NCBI GenBank assembly: GCA_963675135.1
Contig: OY776121.1
Location: 59,975,265 to 60,039,264 of the forward strand
Direction of reading: 5' to 3'
Length of the DNA stretch: 64,000 nt
Source: Galeopsis tetrahit
Lineage: Eukaryota; Streptophyta; Magnoliopsida; Lamiales; Lamiaceae
The notes beneath the pieces were generated by a model that saw only the letters and a program-made list of their open reading frames with translations, made no database searches and was not told the origin of the DNA. This document shows positions 11,401-23,200 of this stretch, piece after piece. The first letter of the stretch is position 1, and each line of letters starts with the position of its first letter. The translations under genes were made by a program, and so were the position numbers.

Positions 11401-14061
11401 TTAACTGGTAAGAGCAGCATTGAGAGCACTGTGAACCTCTACGCCAATTTGAGCCTCAGCTTTCTCCAAATCACTCGACGCTGAGCTTTGCTTTTGCTGG
11501 AATTCCGCAAGGCCTTTCTGAACCAAACTCAGGTCTATATGGTCCAACGGTGTGGCCTCAAGAGCAATTATATCAGCAATGGAGTTTGCATGGAGAAAAG
11601 CAAACCCACCACTTAGAAAATACTTGGTCACGTCGTTGCCTTCATGAACCGATAAAACCCCGGGTTTTAACTCGGCAATTGTAGCTACATGCCCCGGCAA
11701 AACACCCATCTGGCCCGTAGTTGCTGGGACTATTACCATATCCACCTGACATAGATGATATTAAAGAGGTAAAAAATAACAGTTAATTACTCGATGTAAT
11801 CAAACCAAGACGTCCTCGAACTATTCAAGACTCATCTTGAAAAATATTCGTCTGAGCACGTTGAATGAAGTTTGTCAACAAAAACAAACAAACTCAAACT
11901 CAATAATATACAATTCGTTAGCTCGTAAACAAGCTCATTAGTGAGCTCACGAGCTACTCATATAAATTATATTAATAGTTCGAGTGTTTGACCTTAATTT
12001 AAAATTTTCACACTTATGATAAAAATAAAAATATGTAATTAAACTTATTTAATTAAATGAAAGTATAGAACTTAATATATATATATATATATACACACAC
12101 ACATATATGTGTGTGTATGATTTTTGTAAATAAATAATTTTATTTTGTAATTAATTGATAAATAAACTAATTTAAGATTGAAATTATTAAGCTCATATAG
12201 GCTCGATTAAGCTCGAAAAAAGCTTGTGAACCAACACTATATTTGATATTAAGCTTGAGCTCAGCTCAATAATAATCAAAACCAAACTCAAACACTCTAA
12301 AGTTTGGCTCAACACGGTACAATTACATCCCTTCATTTAAAAAGTTGAGAGAACCAAGCATGGAAGTCATCATGTAATTACAGCCAGAGTGAACTGGATT
12401 TTAAGAACCCATTTGTAATGTAAGACAAGTATTTGATCTCAAATCAATGAAGCTGATTGCCAATTTAGGTTAACTACCTAATTTACATTATTGAGGTTTA
12501 GGTAGTTGTAACACCTAACAGGTATTATAGAGCCTATATTACATCTGAAATTTAAGCCACTTGAACACGGTAAATGCTCATCAGAAACTTCTCTGTTGTC
12601 AGTATTGTATTTGTATCAACACAAAAGTTTCTATTTTTCAAAGGCAAATAATATTTGATTGGGCAAATAGATTACAATCAGTTTACAGATCTTCCAAGTT
12701 CCAAAAGCAGTAAAATACACTAAAAATGTGATTTTCACATTTCATTTTCACTTGCAGACTTACAGTACCAGTGTAACACAGTAAGTTACGCCATAAGAAT
12801 CTCACTTGTAAAACGATCAAAGAACCTAGTAGGTTAGAAAACTCTAAGACCAATTGTGGTTCAATAATGCTTAGCTAGTGGTTGATAAGAGATAAGTCGA
12901 CAAGTCAATTCCACTGGTGTTGATTTTTTTTCTATGCACACAACCTTAAGGTTGTGCACCTTGAGGGGCTTTAGCTTAGATCCAGAGTCACTGTGATCAA
13001 AGATGTATACCTATGTCTCTGTGTTCAGAAGATAACTCAACTAGTAGTGCTATTGAAGAATTCTAGATTTCGTAGAACAACATACAAACTTCTTAGCTCT
13101 AACCTAGGGTTTATTATTATTACTACTTTGTTCGAATAAATCAGAACTTCTAGACGGAAACAACTGTTCAAGGAGTTGCATTCAGATACAAAACTAATAT
13201 TCAAACACTATTTAGGGGCAACTGCAACACTGACACTCCTTCATACTAAGAAACTGAAAGAAACCTCAATAAAGGAAGAGAGGGAGAAAGCGATGTAGAA
13301 CTGTAGAAGCTACCAAACTGATGCAGACTAAACAAGAACAATAGAGATCCACCAAAGAGCACCCTTCTCCTCCCTATTTTTTGAAGGGACAAAAGCCATA
13401 TCTACACAGCTCTTTTCAAAGAATGAATAGAACTTCGCCAGCATACTCATTTTAGCTTAAATTATAACAAGATAAGAATGCAACTAAATAACTAACATAA
13501 TCAAACCAAAAAATTGTAAGGTTGTCCGTAACATTCATGTGTTGAATACAACATAAATGAATCCCTCACAGTAACTAATATTCCCTAGCATTGTAATCCA
13601 TGAAAATCGACAACAGCTGAGAAACTGATCCATAACAATCTTTATCAAAAATCAGTTCTAATTACGCAACAATCCACTTCAAAACAATGGTAGACAATCT
13701 TTCCAGAAACATCAAGAAATTTAAAATAACACACGATATATCTCTAGATATCATAATTCATAAATAAGCATATATGAGTGATGTGTATAGGTACCTCTTT
13801 GCCGGATAAAACGGAATCGTAAGGAAGAACTAGATTGACGGTGAGCTTCGAAGGAATGGTGGCCGGAGTCGGTGGACGATGAGTCATGAACGCCGATGGG
13901 GTTTTTGGTGGATCCATATTCGGCATAACTTTTTTCCAAGAGTCAATGAACTTGGAGTCTCCGGCGGTCTCGGCCGGTAGATCAGTGGAAAATTGGCGGG
14001 ACCACCTCGTCGAGGCGGCAGAGGCTCGGCGGAGGAGGATTCGTGGACCCTGTCGCAACAT
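11401..14061 (-). CDS. Mitochondrial F1-ATP synthase subunit delta' (bacterial epsilon homologue)
   Basis: Two exons join in frame: 14061-13795 (89 codons) and 11745-11401 (114 codons plus stop). The donor is GAG|GTACCT and the acceptor TGTCAG|GTGGAT; the intron is 2049 bp. The 203-residue product matches the usual plant length. It starts MLRQGPRILLRRASAASTRW, an arginine- and serine-rich, acid-free mitochondrial presequence. The beta-sandwich domain follows (KLTVNLVLPYDSVLSGKEVD, then GQMGVLPGHVATIAELKPGV) and then the helical C-terminus. The protein sits in the central stalk of F1 and couples rotor to catalysis. ATG at 14061 was chosen over an upstream in-frame ATG at 14163 because the latter reads only through a CT-repeat leader. 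Promoter and MULEs lie just upstream. The gene looks intact. Confidence 0.96.
11840..12330. repeat. Degenerate GCTCG-rich repeat inside the ATP synthase intron
   Basis: Repeated words such as AGCTCG, GAGCTC and AAGCTTG cluster at both ends of this part of the intron (near 11920-11960 and 12190-12270), around a TA/CA microsatellite near 12078-12112. It looks like an old foldback-type insertion. Boundaries and class are uncertain. The rest of the intron (12330-13794) shows nothing recognisable. Confidence 0.4.
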
Positions 14062-14110
14062 TTTGAGGAGGCTGAGTGCGTTTCGAAAGAGAGAGAGTGA
14101 GTTTTGGGGG

Positions 14111-14117
<7 letters not shown>

Positions 14118-14147
<30 letters not shown>
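14118..14147. repeat. GA/CT microsatellite in the 5' leader of the ATP synthase gene
   Basis: About 15 GA units lie 57-86 bp upstream of the ATG. On the transcribed strand they are a CT-rich leader, a frequent feature of plant 5' UTRs. Confidence 0.9.
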
Positions 14148-14149
<2 letters not shown>

Positions 14150-14186
14150 GAGAAACGACGCAAATGTTTGCAATTTAAGTTTGACG

Positions 14187-14198
14187 TATATAATATAA
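14187..14198 (-). promoter_or_regulatory. TATA-like element of the ATP synthase gene
   Basis: On the minus strand the sequence reads TTATATTATATACG about 130 bp before the ATG. A GGCCCAT motif lies just upstream, a site II-like word common in promoters of mitochondrial-protein genes. The family-B MULE begins only ~65 bp further upstream. Confidence 0.5.
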
Positions 14199-14264
14199 TG
14201 GGCCTCGTCTCTTTATTTAAGAGCCCATTGATACTTAGAACCCCATGCTTGTTTATTGATTTTA

Positions 14265-15389
14265 GGGTCTGACTATATGCACCTCCATTTCAGTTTGATG
14301 CACTCCCCCATCAATCCCCCGATTTATACACTCCCCGAATTTTAGGTCACACCTCCCCTCAAATGTCATAAATACCCCTCCTTCATTAAAATCCTTTTAC
14401 TACCCACACCCCCCAAATCCTCCATCTTTCTTCCTCCTCCATTTTTTCTTTCATCTTCTCCCCCACCCCTCACCACCACCGCCGGCGACCTGCCCCTCCA
14501 CCACCCGTCGCCGGCGACGCCAGCCCCTCCCTCCCTCGCCGAGCCCGTCGCCCCCCCTCCCTCCCTCGCTCGCCAAGCCCGTCGCCCCCCCCAACCCCCG
14601 CCGCCTGTAAAAAAAAAAAAAAAGAGATCTTGGCCGCGCGCGGCCGTCCCCTCCCTCCCTCGCCGAGCCCGTCGCCCCCCCCCCTCCCTCCCTCGCTCGC
14701 CAAGCCCGTCGCCCCCCCCCCCCAACCCCCACCGCCTGTAAAAAAAAAAACAGATCTTGGCCGCGCGCGGCCGTCCCCTCCTCCTCTCTCCCTCGTCGAG
14801 CCCGTCGCGGCCGCCCCCTCCTCCCTCCGACGCCGCCACACCCCACCCCCACCAGGTTTTCCCCCTTTCTCAATGTTAGGGTTTTCTGCAAAAATGCAGA
14901 AAACCCTAGTTTTTTTCTTCTTTTTTTTTTTCAATTTTCGACCTTATAAGGTCGATTACATACTCCTTTGTCGACAAATTGTTGTCGACGAGAGTGTATT
15001 TGATCGACCTTACATAATCGAATTTAAAAAAAAATGTTTTTTTTTTAATTTTCGACCAACCGTTTCGACCATTTACATTCCCGTCGACAACGATTTGTCG
15101 ACGAGAGTGTATATGGTCGACACTGGTTGGTCGAAAGTTGAAAAAAAATTGTGATTTTTTGGAGTATATGGTCGACCAATTTTTTTTTTTTGAGTTGATG
15201 GTCGCCGGAAATGGTGTCGCGGCGACCGGAAGTTGTGTGTTAGGGGAAGGTGAAAGAAATGAGGTGGGGTGCATCTAGTATGGTGTATATTTAATGAAGG
15301 GTATTTTAGGTTTTTTACCTATTATTTTATTAATAAAACTGAAAGGGGGAGTGCATCAAACCGAAATGGAGGTGCATATAGTCAGACCC
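14265..15389. mobile_element. Non-autonomous MULE, family B, copy 1
   Basis: The ends are GGGTCTGACTATATGCACCT and its complement, giving ~45-bp inverted repeats with few mismatches. The perfect 9-bp TSD ttgatttta lies at 14256-14264 and 15390-15398. The interior has a GC-rich part with three poly(A)-separated repeats (14460-14870) and palindromic GTCGAC modules at 14935-15175. There is no transposase. It sits about 200 bp upstream of the ATP synthase start codon. Confidence 0.93.
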
Positions 15390-15467
15390 TTGATTTTATT
15401 TGGGCTAGTTTTGAGTGAGAGATCTCACAGAATGAGAATGAGATCTGTGAGAGATGGTCTCTCTTAA

Positions 15468-16711
15468 GGGCGCGGCTAAAGGCACCCAAGGATCCTACGA
15501 GGACACCCACCAAACTTTTTTTTCATCCAAGAGAGCGTGTAAAATGTCTCATATACCCCTCGTGTAAATTTAAAAAAAACGAAAGATGAGTACACCCACC
15601 ATTATATTATTCAAACTTTAACATCACCAAAAAAAAAATTCCCACCACCAACAATGCCCCCAACAATCTTCCCCCACCACCACCACCACCGTACACCCAC
15701 CCGTCTCATTTTGCCAGAATCATCCCACCATCACCATAATTTAAAAAAAAAAACATTCTTTAACAAACACAAAATTAAAAAATAAGAGATGTTCGCGATT
15801 TTTTTTTCAAACAAATCAACATTGTCCGGAAAAAAAGTTGTTCGCGATTTTTTTCGAACATATCAACATTGTCCGAAAAAAAAAAAATGTTCGAAAATTT
15901 TAACCAAACAAAGTGAATATGTTCGAAAGTTTTTCCAAAACAAAGCCATTGTGTTCGAAAAAAATTCCAAAACAATTTTCATTTGTCCGAAAAAAAAAAT
16001 CGGACACAATGTTCGGGAAAAAAAATCAAATAAAGAACTGGATTCGAAAAAAAATTCCGGACAACTTCAAAAACCCAAAAAATCAAAACCCTAATTTTTT
16101 GTTTAGATCTGTAACAAAAAATTCAAAAACCTACTTACCTTCGTTTGACGGCGGCGACGGCATAAGAGGGGGTGTGGGCGACAAATTTCTTGGAAGGAGG
16201 AGGTGGGGGCGGCCGCCGCGAATAGTAGCGAAGGGGACGGGGGTGCATTCGCGAACGGCCGCGATGCGGAGGCGGTGCAGTCGCGAACGGTGGCCGCGTC
16301 GCTTCTTCACAGCATCGACGACCTCCTTCTTCAAGGCGGCCGTATCACTTCTTCACGGCGGGCGGCGGCTTCGCCTTCGAGGGTTGCAATATATTTTTTT
16401 TTAATATGTGACGGCGACGAGAGGAGGCCGCCAACACCAAGGGGAGGGAAGGGAAGACGACGACGAGGGGAGGGGGAGCCGGCAACGAGAGGAGGGGGAG
16501 CCGGCGACGAGAGGAGGGGGATGACGGCGCCGTGGGAGGGAAAGGGAGGAGGCGGGTGTACTGATTTTCTTGAGGGAATGATATAGAATTAGGGTTTTAT
16601 GTAGATTAAGGGTATATTGGAAATTTCGACGTGGGTGTCCTAATTCGTTTTGTGTGTGTCCTCATCGCGTGGGTGTCCTCATAGGATCCTTGGGTGCCTT
16701 TAGCCGCGCCC
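15468..16711. mobile_element. Non-autonomous MULE, family A, copy 2
   Basis: The same ends as 7306-8466 (GGGCGCGGCTAAAGGCACCC and complement) are flanked by the 9-bp TSD ctctcttaa at 15459-15467 and 16712-16720. It is AT-rich with TTCGAA palindromes on the left and GC-rich on the right, as in copy 1. It lies 78 bp from family-B copy 1. Confidence 0.92.
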
Positions 16712-16849
16712 CTCTCTTAATCCTTGTATAAAAAGTGATAATGTTTAAGTAAAAAGTGACAATTAAGTGCTAAAAATATTATCACTTTTTTTACAAATAA
16801 AAAATCTAATGAAAAAAAAATGGTTATTTATTTGAAATTTTGAAATATA

Positions 16850-17010
16850 CACTAAAGGGATCCGAAAGATCCGTGAAACGGTCTCACAGAAAAAGATTTG
16901 TGAGACGGTCTCACACAAATTTTTGTGTGAGACGAGCTAGTCTTTTATGAGACCGTCTCACGGAATGAAATCCGTGAGACGGGTCTCACTTAACCCTCAT
17001 ATAAAAAGTG
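16850..17010. repeat. Cluster of GAGACGGTCTCA palindromes
   Basis: Variants of TGTGAGACGGTCTCACA occur in both orientations at about 16875, 16900, 16950 and 16975. The stretch can fold into nested hairpins. Related words recur at 15405-15465 and at 42485-42560, inside the first P450 intron. It is probably the remnant of a foldback or MITE-type repeat. Confidence 0.6.
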
Positions 17011-17583
17011 ATAATGTTTGAGCAAAAAGTGGTAGTCACTTTTGTTAAATATTATCAATTTTTACTTAAATATTATTACTTTTTTTACAAATAAAAAAAT
17101 TAATCTTTATTGAAAAGGCATAGTCAACCTAAAAACTGTTTAAAAGGTCTTTCTTCTTAATTTTTTATTTAAATAATCCTATTTAAAAAAAAAGGTTTTG
17201 TTAGGGGAATTTAGGGGGCTTTCTTATTAGTATTAACTAGTGTAAGACCCGCGTTTACGCGGGGTTGATAAAAAGTTATAATATATTTTATTTTTTATTT
17301 ATTAATTAAGATTTTTTTTTTTTAAATAAAGGTCTTAATTTTAAAATGTTATAGTTAAATTTTAAGTGATTGTCTAATTAAAGAAAAAAAATTATTACAA
17401 ATTTTAATTTATATTGTAGATTTATTTTTATTCTATAGTAGGTGTATGAAAATCGAATTAAAAAAATTATCTTTTAATGATATATAAATTTGATAAATTG
17501 ATAAAAATGTAAAAGAAAGGTTGTTAGAGTAATTTTAGGAAAAAAAAATCAAATCTTATTGTTGGAGTAATTTTAGGAATAAG

Positions 17584-17880
17584 ATTAAAATTATAATGTT
17601 AAATTTATGTAAGATGATATATTTGAATCGTTAATAATATTTGTAAGATTTATACGAAGATAACAAATAAGATGATATATTTGAATCCTTAATAATATTT
17701 GTAAGATTTATATTTGAATATTATTAATATTATTAAAATTATAATGTTAAATTTATGTAAGATGATATATTTGAATCGTTAATAATATTTGTAAGATTTA
17801 TACGAAGATAACAAATAAGATGATATATTTGAATCCTTAATAATATTTGTAAGATTTATATTTGAATATTATTAATATTA
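17584..17880. repeat. 148-bp tandem duplication, AT-rich
   Basis: The unit starting ATTAAAATTATAATGTTAAA occurs at 17584 and 17732 with near identity. Each unit contains two copies of AAGATGATATATTTGAATC about 53 bp apart. Confidence 0.85.
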
Positions 17881-18235
17881 ATATTAAATTTGTTTAGATA
17901 TTATTAATATAAGATTAACATTAAATTTACGTATACGTAAACATGTTAAAAAATCGTGTATATATATATTATTAAAATTTAATTTTAATTTTTTAATTGT
18001 AACCAAATATTGTTCATTATTATATTATTAAGATTTAAACAAAAAATGACCCTATATCATTTTTACCAATCATCGTGAAAATCGTGTTTTTTAATATTAA
18101 TTTTTTAATTTTACATTTTTTTTCATGGGATAAGTAATTTTGATTGGTCAAACGAATATATTATTAAGATAGATTAAATTTATTTATCATTTTTACCAAT
18201 CATCGTGAAAATCGTGTTTTTTAATACAAAATTGG

Positions 18236-18740
18236 ATTAGACGAATTGTATTACAAAAATCTTTTGATCAAATAATGCAAAATTGGTCAAATAAAAAAAA
18301 TTCGTAGACTAATTGTATTACAAAAATCTTCAATCTTCGAACTCACAATCTTCAAACCACTTCAAAATTAGACGAATTGTATTACAAAAATCTTCAATCG
18401 TCGAACTCACAATCTTCAAACCACTTCAAAAATTTTACACAAATTGTATCTTCAATCTTCGAACTCACAATCTTCAAACCACTTCAAAATTAGACGAATT
18501 GTATTACAAAAATCTTTTGGTCAAATAATGCAAAATTGGTCAAATAAGTATATAATTGTAAAAAAAAAATTCGTAGACTAATTGTATTACAAAAATCTTC
18601 TTCGAACTCACAATCTTCAAACCACTTCAAAATTAGACGAATTGTATTACAAAAATCTTCAATCGTCGAACTTTTACACAAATTGTATCTTCAATCTTTG
18701 AACTCACAATCTTCAAACCACTTCAAAATTAGACGAATTG
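18236..18740. repeat. Minisatellite built on TTAGACGAATTGTATTACAA
   Basis: The words TTAGACGAATTGTATTACAA, ATCTTCAATCGTCGAACTC and AATCTTCAAACCACTTCAAA recur at least five times in varying order and spacing (units about 50-120 bp). The spacers vary in length and content, so this is not a CRISPR-like array. Confidence 0.85.
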
Positions 18741-19259
18741 TATAAGAAGATGAATTGTATAAGAAGAGATGAGGGGTATGAGAAATTAGGGATTTTGAGA
18801 AGATGAGAGAGATGTGGGATATGAGAAATTAGGGATTTTGAGAAGATGAGATTAAAAGTAAATTGTAGAATGAGGGATTGAGATGAGGGATTTATATAGT
18901 AAATACGATTAAGAATGTAGGGTCAAGATTAAGTTTTAAAATGAATGGATGAGATTAAAAGTAAATTGTAGAATGAATGAGAATTCAGGGATTTTGAAAT
19001 AGAGTGATTTAAGAAGAGAGAAATTGAGGTAGACCAATGAATGAGCGCCACGTGCTGTAAAAAATGTTTGCAAATATATATAATTAAGATTATGAAAAAT
19101 AATATTTTTAGTGAAAGACTATTTAAACAAAATTTTAAGTGGATGAGGTTAATAGAACTAATTTCCAATTAAAAAATCTGGAAAAAAAATATGAATTATC
19201 CTACCCAAAATTTTAAATTATGGGTTAAAATGAATCCGTTCACACAAGCTTTTGCCTTT

Positions 19260-20670
19260 TTCTTTTTCACTTTAGGATAGAAATTCTACAAATTAATATT
19301 CTGGACCATCAAAAATCAAAATTTATTATTTAAAAGAATTATTAATTAATACTCCGTAATTTATATATTAATTAATAATTTATTAATTTATAATAAAATA
19401 CTCGATTTACAAACACTTTTCAAACTCCCACTTTAATTATTGTACAATACATGTACGAAATCAAATGATTGGCTCAATTTAAAAGAACCCTTAAATCTCC
19501 CAACTTATTAAGCTTTTTAGGTTTAATGTATCACTTTATGAACATTAAAAAAATATATTCTATATAAATAAAAAATCAAAATGTGCTAACACAAATAAAT
19601 TATAAAAAAATATAATATGTAGTATATCATAAATTGATTTCAACAAAAAAACAAAATACAATTAAGTAATTTTTCAAAAAACGTTCATAAATCATTCATG
19701 TAATATAACGTAGTATATAAAGGATTGTTAATTTATATTTTATGTGGAGTCTATAGAAATGGTAAAAAAATATATTATCTTATCATTTTAGCGAATTACT
19801 AATTTAACACTCTATCCCCAAATTGGGACAGACCAAAAATATTATTTTAGAGAGTTTATTACATAATCAAATGTTAATTTATCGAGTTTCTACTTTATAT
19901 TCAAAATTCAAATGTTGAAGTTCGATGAGTCATTTTTATTTTAATATTCAATGAGTCATATATTTTCCTCAATTGCAAAGTTGGACGTTACTCGTTGGTG
20001 TATAGTTCGTTTAACGATTTTCGATTAGACATCATTTTTTTAGATTTTTCGACGTTAAAGTTCGATTCAAGCGATAGAAGACACTTTTTCAAGTGGAATC
20101 GACATTACGAGCAAAATACGTGATTTTTCATGATGTATAACCTTTTTCGATAAAATTCTACTCCATCATTTAAGGGGTGAAAATTGGGTGAAAACTACAT
20201 TTTTATATTTTTAGCATTATTTTTTCAAGTTTTAATTTTTTCATAGATCTCTTTACAAAAAAATTTTAAATTAAATTTGAGTTATTTATTTATTGTTTGA
20301 AAATTTTATTTTTTAAAATAGAATATTCAAAACGGTCGACTAGGCAGCCTAGGCGATAGGGGTCACTAATTTGTCCTAACTATCAATTTACAATTTCTGC
20401 TACATTCATTTTAACAACTTTGTTCCCATGTCTTCTGCACGACTGCAACACATAAGTAAGTAACTGAGATTGTGATAATTAATATTTGCGGGGAAATTAT
20501 ATTAATTAGTTCCCATGCATTTATTAATTAATTTGTGATCTGAATCTAGTTTGAATTTGTAATTAAACAGAGTGACAGTGCTACCTACCACCATTTATGT
20601 TCTAACGATTATGTGTTACAATTACGACAAATAATAGTAGTATATGTATTTTACAGTAAAAAAATTACAT
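19260..20670. other. AT-rich intergenic DNA without recognised features
   Basis: No ORF with recognisable similarity, RNA gene or clear terminal repeats was seen. Confidence 0.5.
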
Positions 20671-20689
20671 GCAACTTTTAATAAATAAT

Positions 20690-21210
20690 ATATTTAAAAG
20701 TGTGACTTTTTTATTTTAAAAAATTAAAAGTGTGATATTACTAACCGAAAAGTGTGAGTACTATATTAAAGTATTAAACAATGCGACATAAATAACACAT
20801 GTATAATATTGTGTTGAACTGAAAATAAATAACGCATGTATAATATTGTGTTGAACTTTTCAGTTACAGTGAATACGGAGTAACATTTTTCGCTAATATT
20901 GCGTTTTACATTTCAACAATATTGTTGGCTTGTTGCAATTTTCGATTATAGTGAATAACACTTTTTATGTAAATATCGTGTTACACTTTTAAATAATATT
21001 GTGTTACATATTTCAGCTATATCATGTTGCACTTTTCAGATACAGTGAATAACATGTTTCAATAATACTGTGTTACACCTTTCTGAAGTATTATATTTTA
21101 TTGCACTTTAATTTCCAGTAATATTAAATTGCACTTTTAAATTATAATGAATAACATTTTTTAGTAATACAATGTTGCACTTTCAAGTAACATTAAATTA
21201 CACTTTTTCA
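20690..21210. repeat. Degenerate TTGCACTTTT-type repeat, block 1
   Basis: Short phrases such as GTTGCACTTTTCA, AGTGAATAACA and AATATTGTGTTACAC recur every ~30-60 bp with many changes. The same phrases fill block 2 (21790-22570). It appears to be an ancient, strongly diverged tandem repeat. Confidence 0.6.
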
Positions 21211-21789
21211 ATAAGTTTCTTCTTACCAAATCCCTTTGAGGATTCGACGCAGACATCTTAGTCTTTATATCTGAGCAACGAAATAAATACATAATATAAT
21301 AACTTCAAAAAAAAAAAAAAAAAGAGGAGATTAAAAATGCAGTTAAAAATAAGTAAAAAAAAATCCACAATTAAATTCATAAAATTTTCCTAATTAAAAC
21401 AATTTACATCAATTTTGCAAACAAAAAACTAGGTTTGAAGCAACTTATTCCACCAACCGACATTAACAACGCCATATTCTTCCCTTTTCAATCTTTACAA
21501 CATATTAACAATCAACAAATTAATGAATTGATTTACCTGCAGAATAATAAAGGAGAGAAAAATTGACGCAGACATCTTCAAAGTGGTGAGGAAGAGGTCG
21601 AAAAGTTAAAAGTTAGAAGTGTAAAATTAAATTTTAATATTTTTTTGAATAATAATTAATACTTCCGTCCACAATAACTTTCACACTTTTCTTTTCCATA
21701 ATAACTTTCACACCCTTAAAATATAATTTTTTTTTATAAACTCCACATTCACAATATCCTCAATTTGGATTGGTCTGCTATGGACTCGA

Positions 21790-22570
21790 GTGCATGTTGT
21801 GCACTTTAGTCCATGTTGCACTTTTCAGTTGTACTGACTTACACTTTTTCATGACTTAACACTTTTTGGTAAAATGGTGTTGCACTTTTCAATTATTAAA
21901 CTGTATAATACTCCCTCCGTCTCATACTTGAAGGCACATTTTACCATTTTGGGCGTCTCATACTTGAAGACACATTACCTAAAATAGCAAAAACACTTTT
22001 AAACACTCTCCTTAAAACATCACAATATTACAACAAATGACACTACTTTATTACACTAAAAAGTAACTTTATTACTACTATTTATAAAGTTGAAAAGTCT
22101 TTACTACCCCCACTTTATCTTACACAATATTAATAAACAATTCATTCGTTAAAACCCGTGCCCCATTGGTTTGAGCCTTCAAGTATAGGACGGAGGGAGT
22201 AATTTTTTTTATTTATAGTGACTTAAACTTTTTAGAAATATTGTGTTGCAATTTTCAGTTTAATAACTTACATTTTTCATTAAAAATTGTGATACTGATT
22301 TGCACTTTTTAATAATATTGTGTTGCACTTTTCAGTAAAAAAATTTGTCGTACTTTTCAGTTATAGACTCTTACACTTTTCAGTTATATTGACTTAAACT
22401 TTTCATTAATATTGTGATGTTTTTTTTCAGTAATACCGACTTGCACATTTCAGAAATATCGTATTTCACTTTTAGTTGTACTAACTTATACTTTTAGTAA
22501 ATATGGTGTTGCACTTTTTTATTATATGGACTTACATTTTTTAGTAATTTTGTGTTCCACTTTTTATTGA
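21790..22570. repeat. Degenerate TTGCACTTTT-type repeat, block 2
   Basis: More than ten diverged copies of TTGCACTTTTCAGT and GACTTACACTTTT are spread here. A Stowaway MITE at 21911-22199 interrupts the block. Confidence 0.6.
21911..22199. mobile_element. Stowaway-like MITE (Tc1/mariner derived)
   Basis: The terminal inverted repeats start CTCCCTCCGTCTCATACTTG and end CAAGTATAGGACGGAGGGAG. A TA dinucleotide flanks each side (21909-21910 and 22200-22201). It is 289 bp long and non-coding. Confidence 0.92.
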
Positions 22571-22984
22571 ATAAAAATTTTTCTTAAAAATTTAATTTAA
22601 ATGGAGAATGTGTATATTTTTAATTAAAAAAAAAGGAAAAGAAAAAAAAAGTAAAAAATGAAATAAAAATAGCTATTTTATAGGTCATTACCTTTTCTCC
22701 ACACATACACAAAAATCAACTCATTTATTTACTTTCTACTAAAAATTTACAAAATTATTCCTCAAAACTCCACTTATTATTACACTTGTTAATATATGGG
22801 TGAATGTGTCCATCTAGTTATAAAAATTATTATGGGACATATGAATATTATTAAAAAAAGTCAGTGGATCCCAGTGCTTCCGCAGGCTCCGCTCTATTAC
22901 ACACATGATGAGGAATTGTTTATAATAGTACTCGTAGTAAAATAATCTAATCTAATCTAATCTAATCTAATAATTTAATTAAAT

Positions 22985-23200
22985 ATTTAATTCAAATAAT
23001 CACAACTTATATGCTACCTGCCAATCTACCATTCATGTTCACGTGCCACACACGTTCAACTATAAATACACACAAAAACTCACACTGCCTTTCACACGAC
23101 TATCAGCTCCTCCTCCATCTCCACCGCCGTCTTCGTCTCCAGCTGTCGTCGCGGCCGTGGCCGGTTGTCGGAAACCTCAACGACATCATTATTCATAAAT
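22985..23200 (+). pseudogene. CYP98A 5' stump (promoter and start of exon 1)
   Basis: The sequence near 23010 (CCAATCTACCATTCATGTTC, then CACGTGCC) matches the region 120 bp upstream of the intact P450 gene at 41278. Further on, one frame reads HRRLRLQLSSRPWPVVGNLN, matching the proline-rich hinge of the intact genes (RLRVRLPPGPRPWPVVGNLY). Homology stops at about 23190, inside what would be exon 1. No start codon in frame, membrane anchor or heme domain is present. It is a truncated third copy about 18 kb before the tandem pair. Confidence 0.75.

Larger units (their letters stand above)
17237..19256 (-). mobile_element. Possible Helitron-like element (minus strand)
   Basis: On the minus strand the left edge reads a hairpin (CCCCGCGTAAACGCGGG), then TCTTACA and CTAG, followed by T. 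This is the layout of a Helitron 3' end inserted between A and T. The right (5' TC) end is not certain; 19256 is only a guess. The interior is AT-rich with tandem repeats. Parts of 18770-19080 resemble 51700-51930, so this is a dispersed family. No Rep/helicase is present. Confidence 0.35.

Noticed and set aside
14366..14934. Three overlapping minus-strand ORFs of ~150 aa
   Set aside because: They are glycine/arginine-rich readings of repeated GC-rich MULE sequence in several frames; compositional artefacts.
18236..18740. CRISPR-like appearance of regular repeats
   Set aside because: Nuclear plant DNA; spacers are not unique or of constant length, and the repeats vary.
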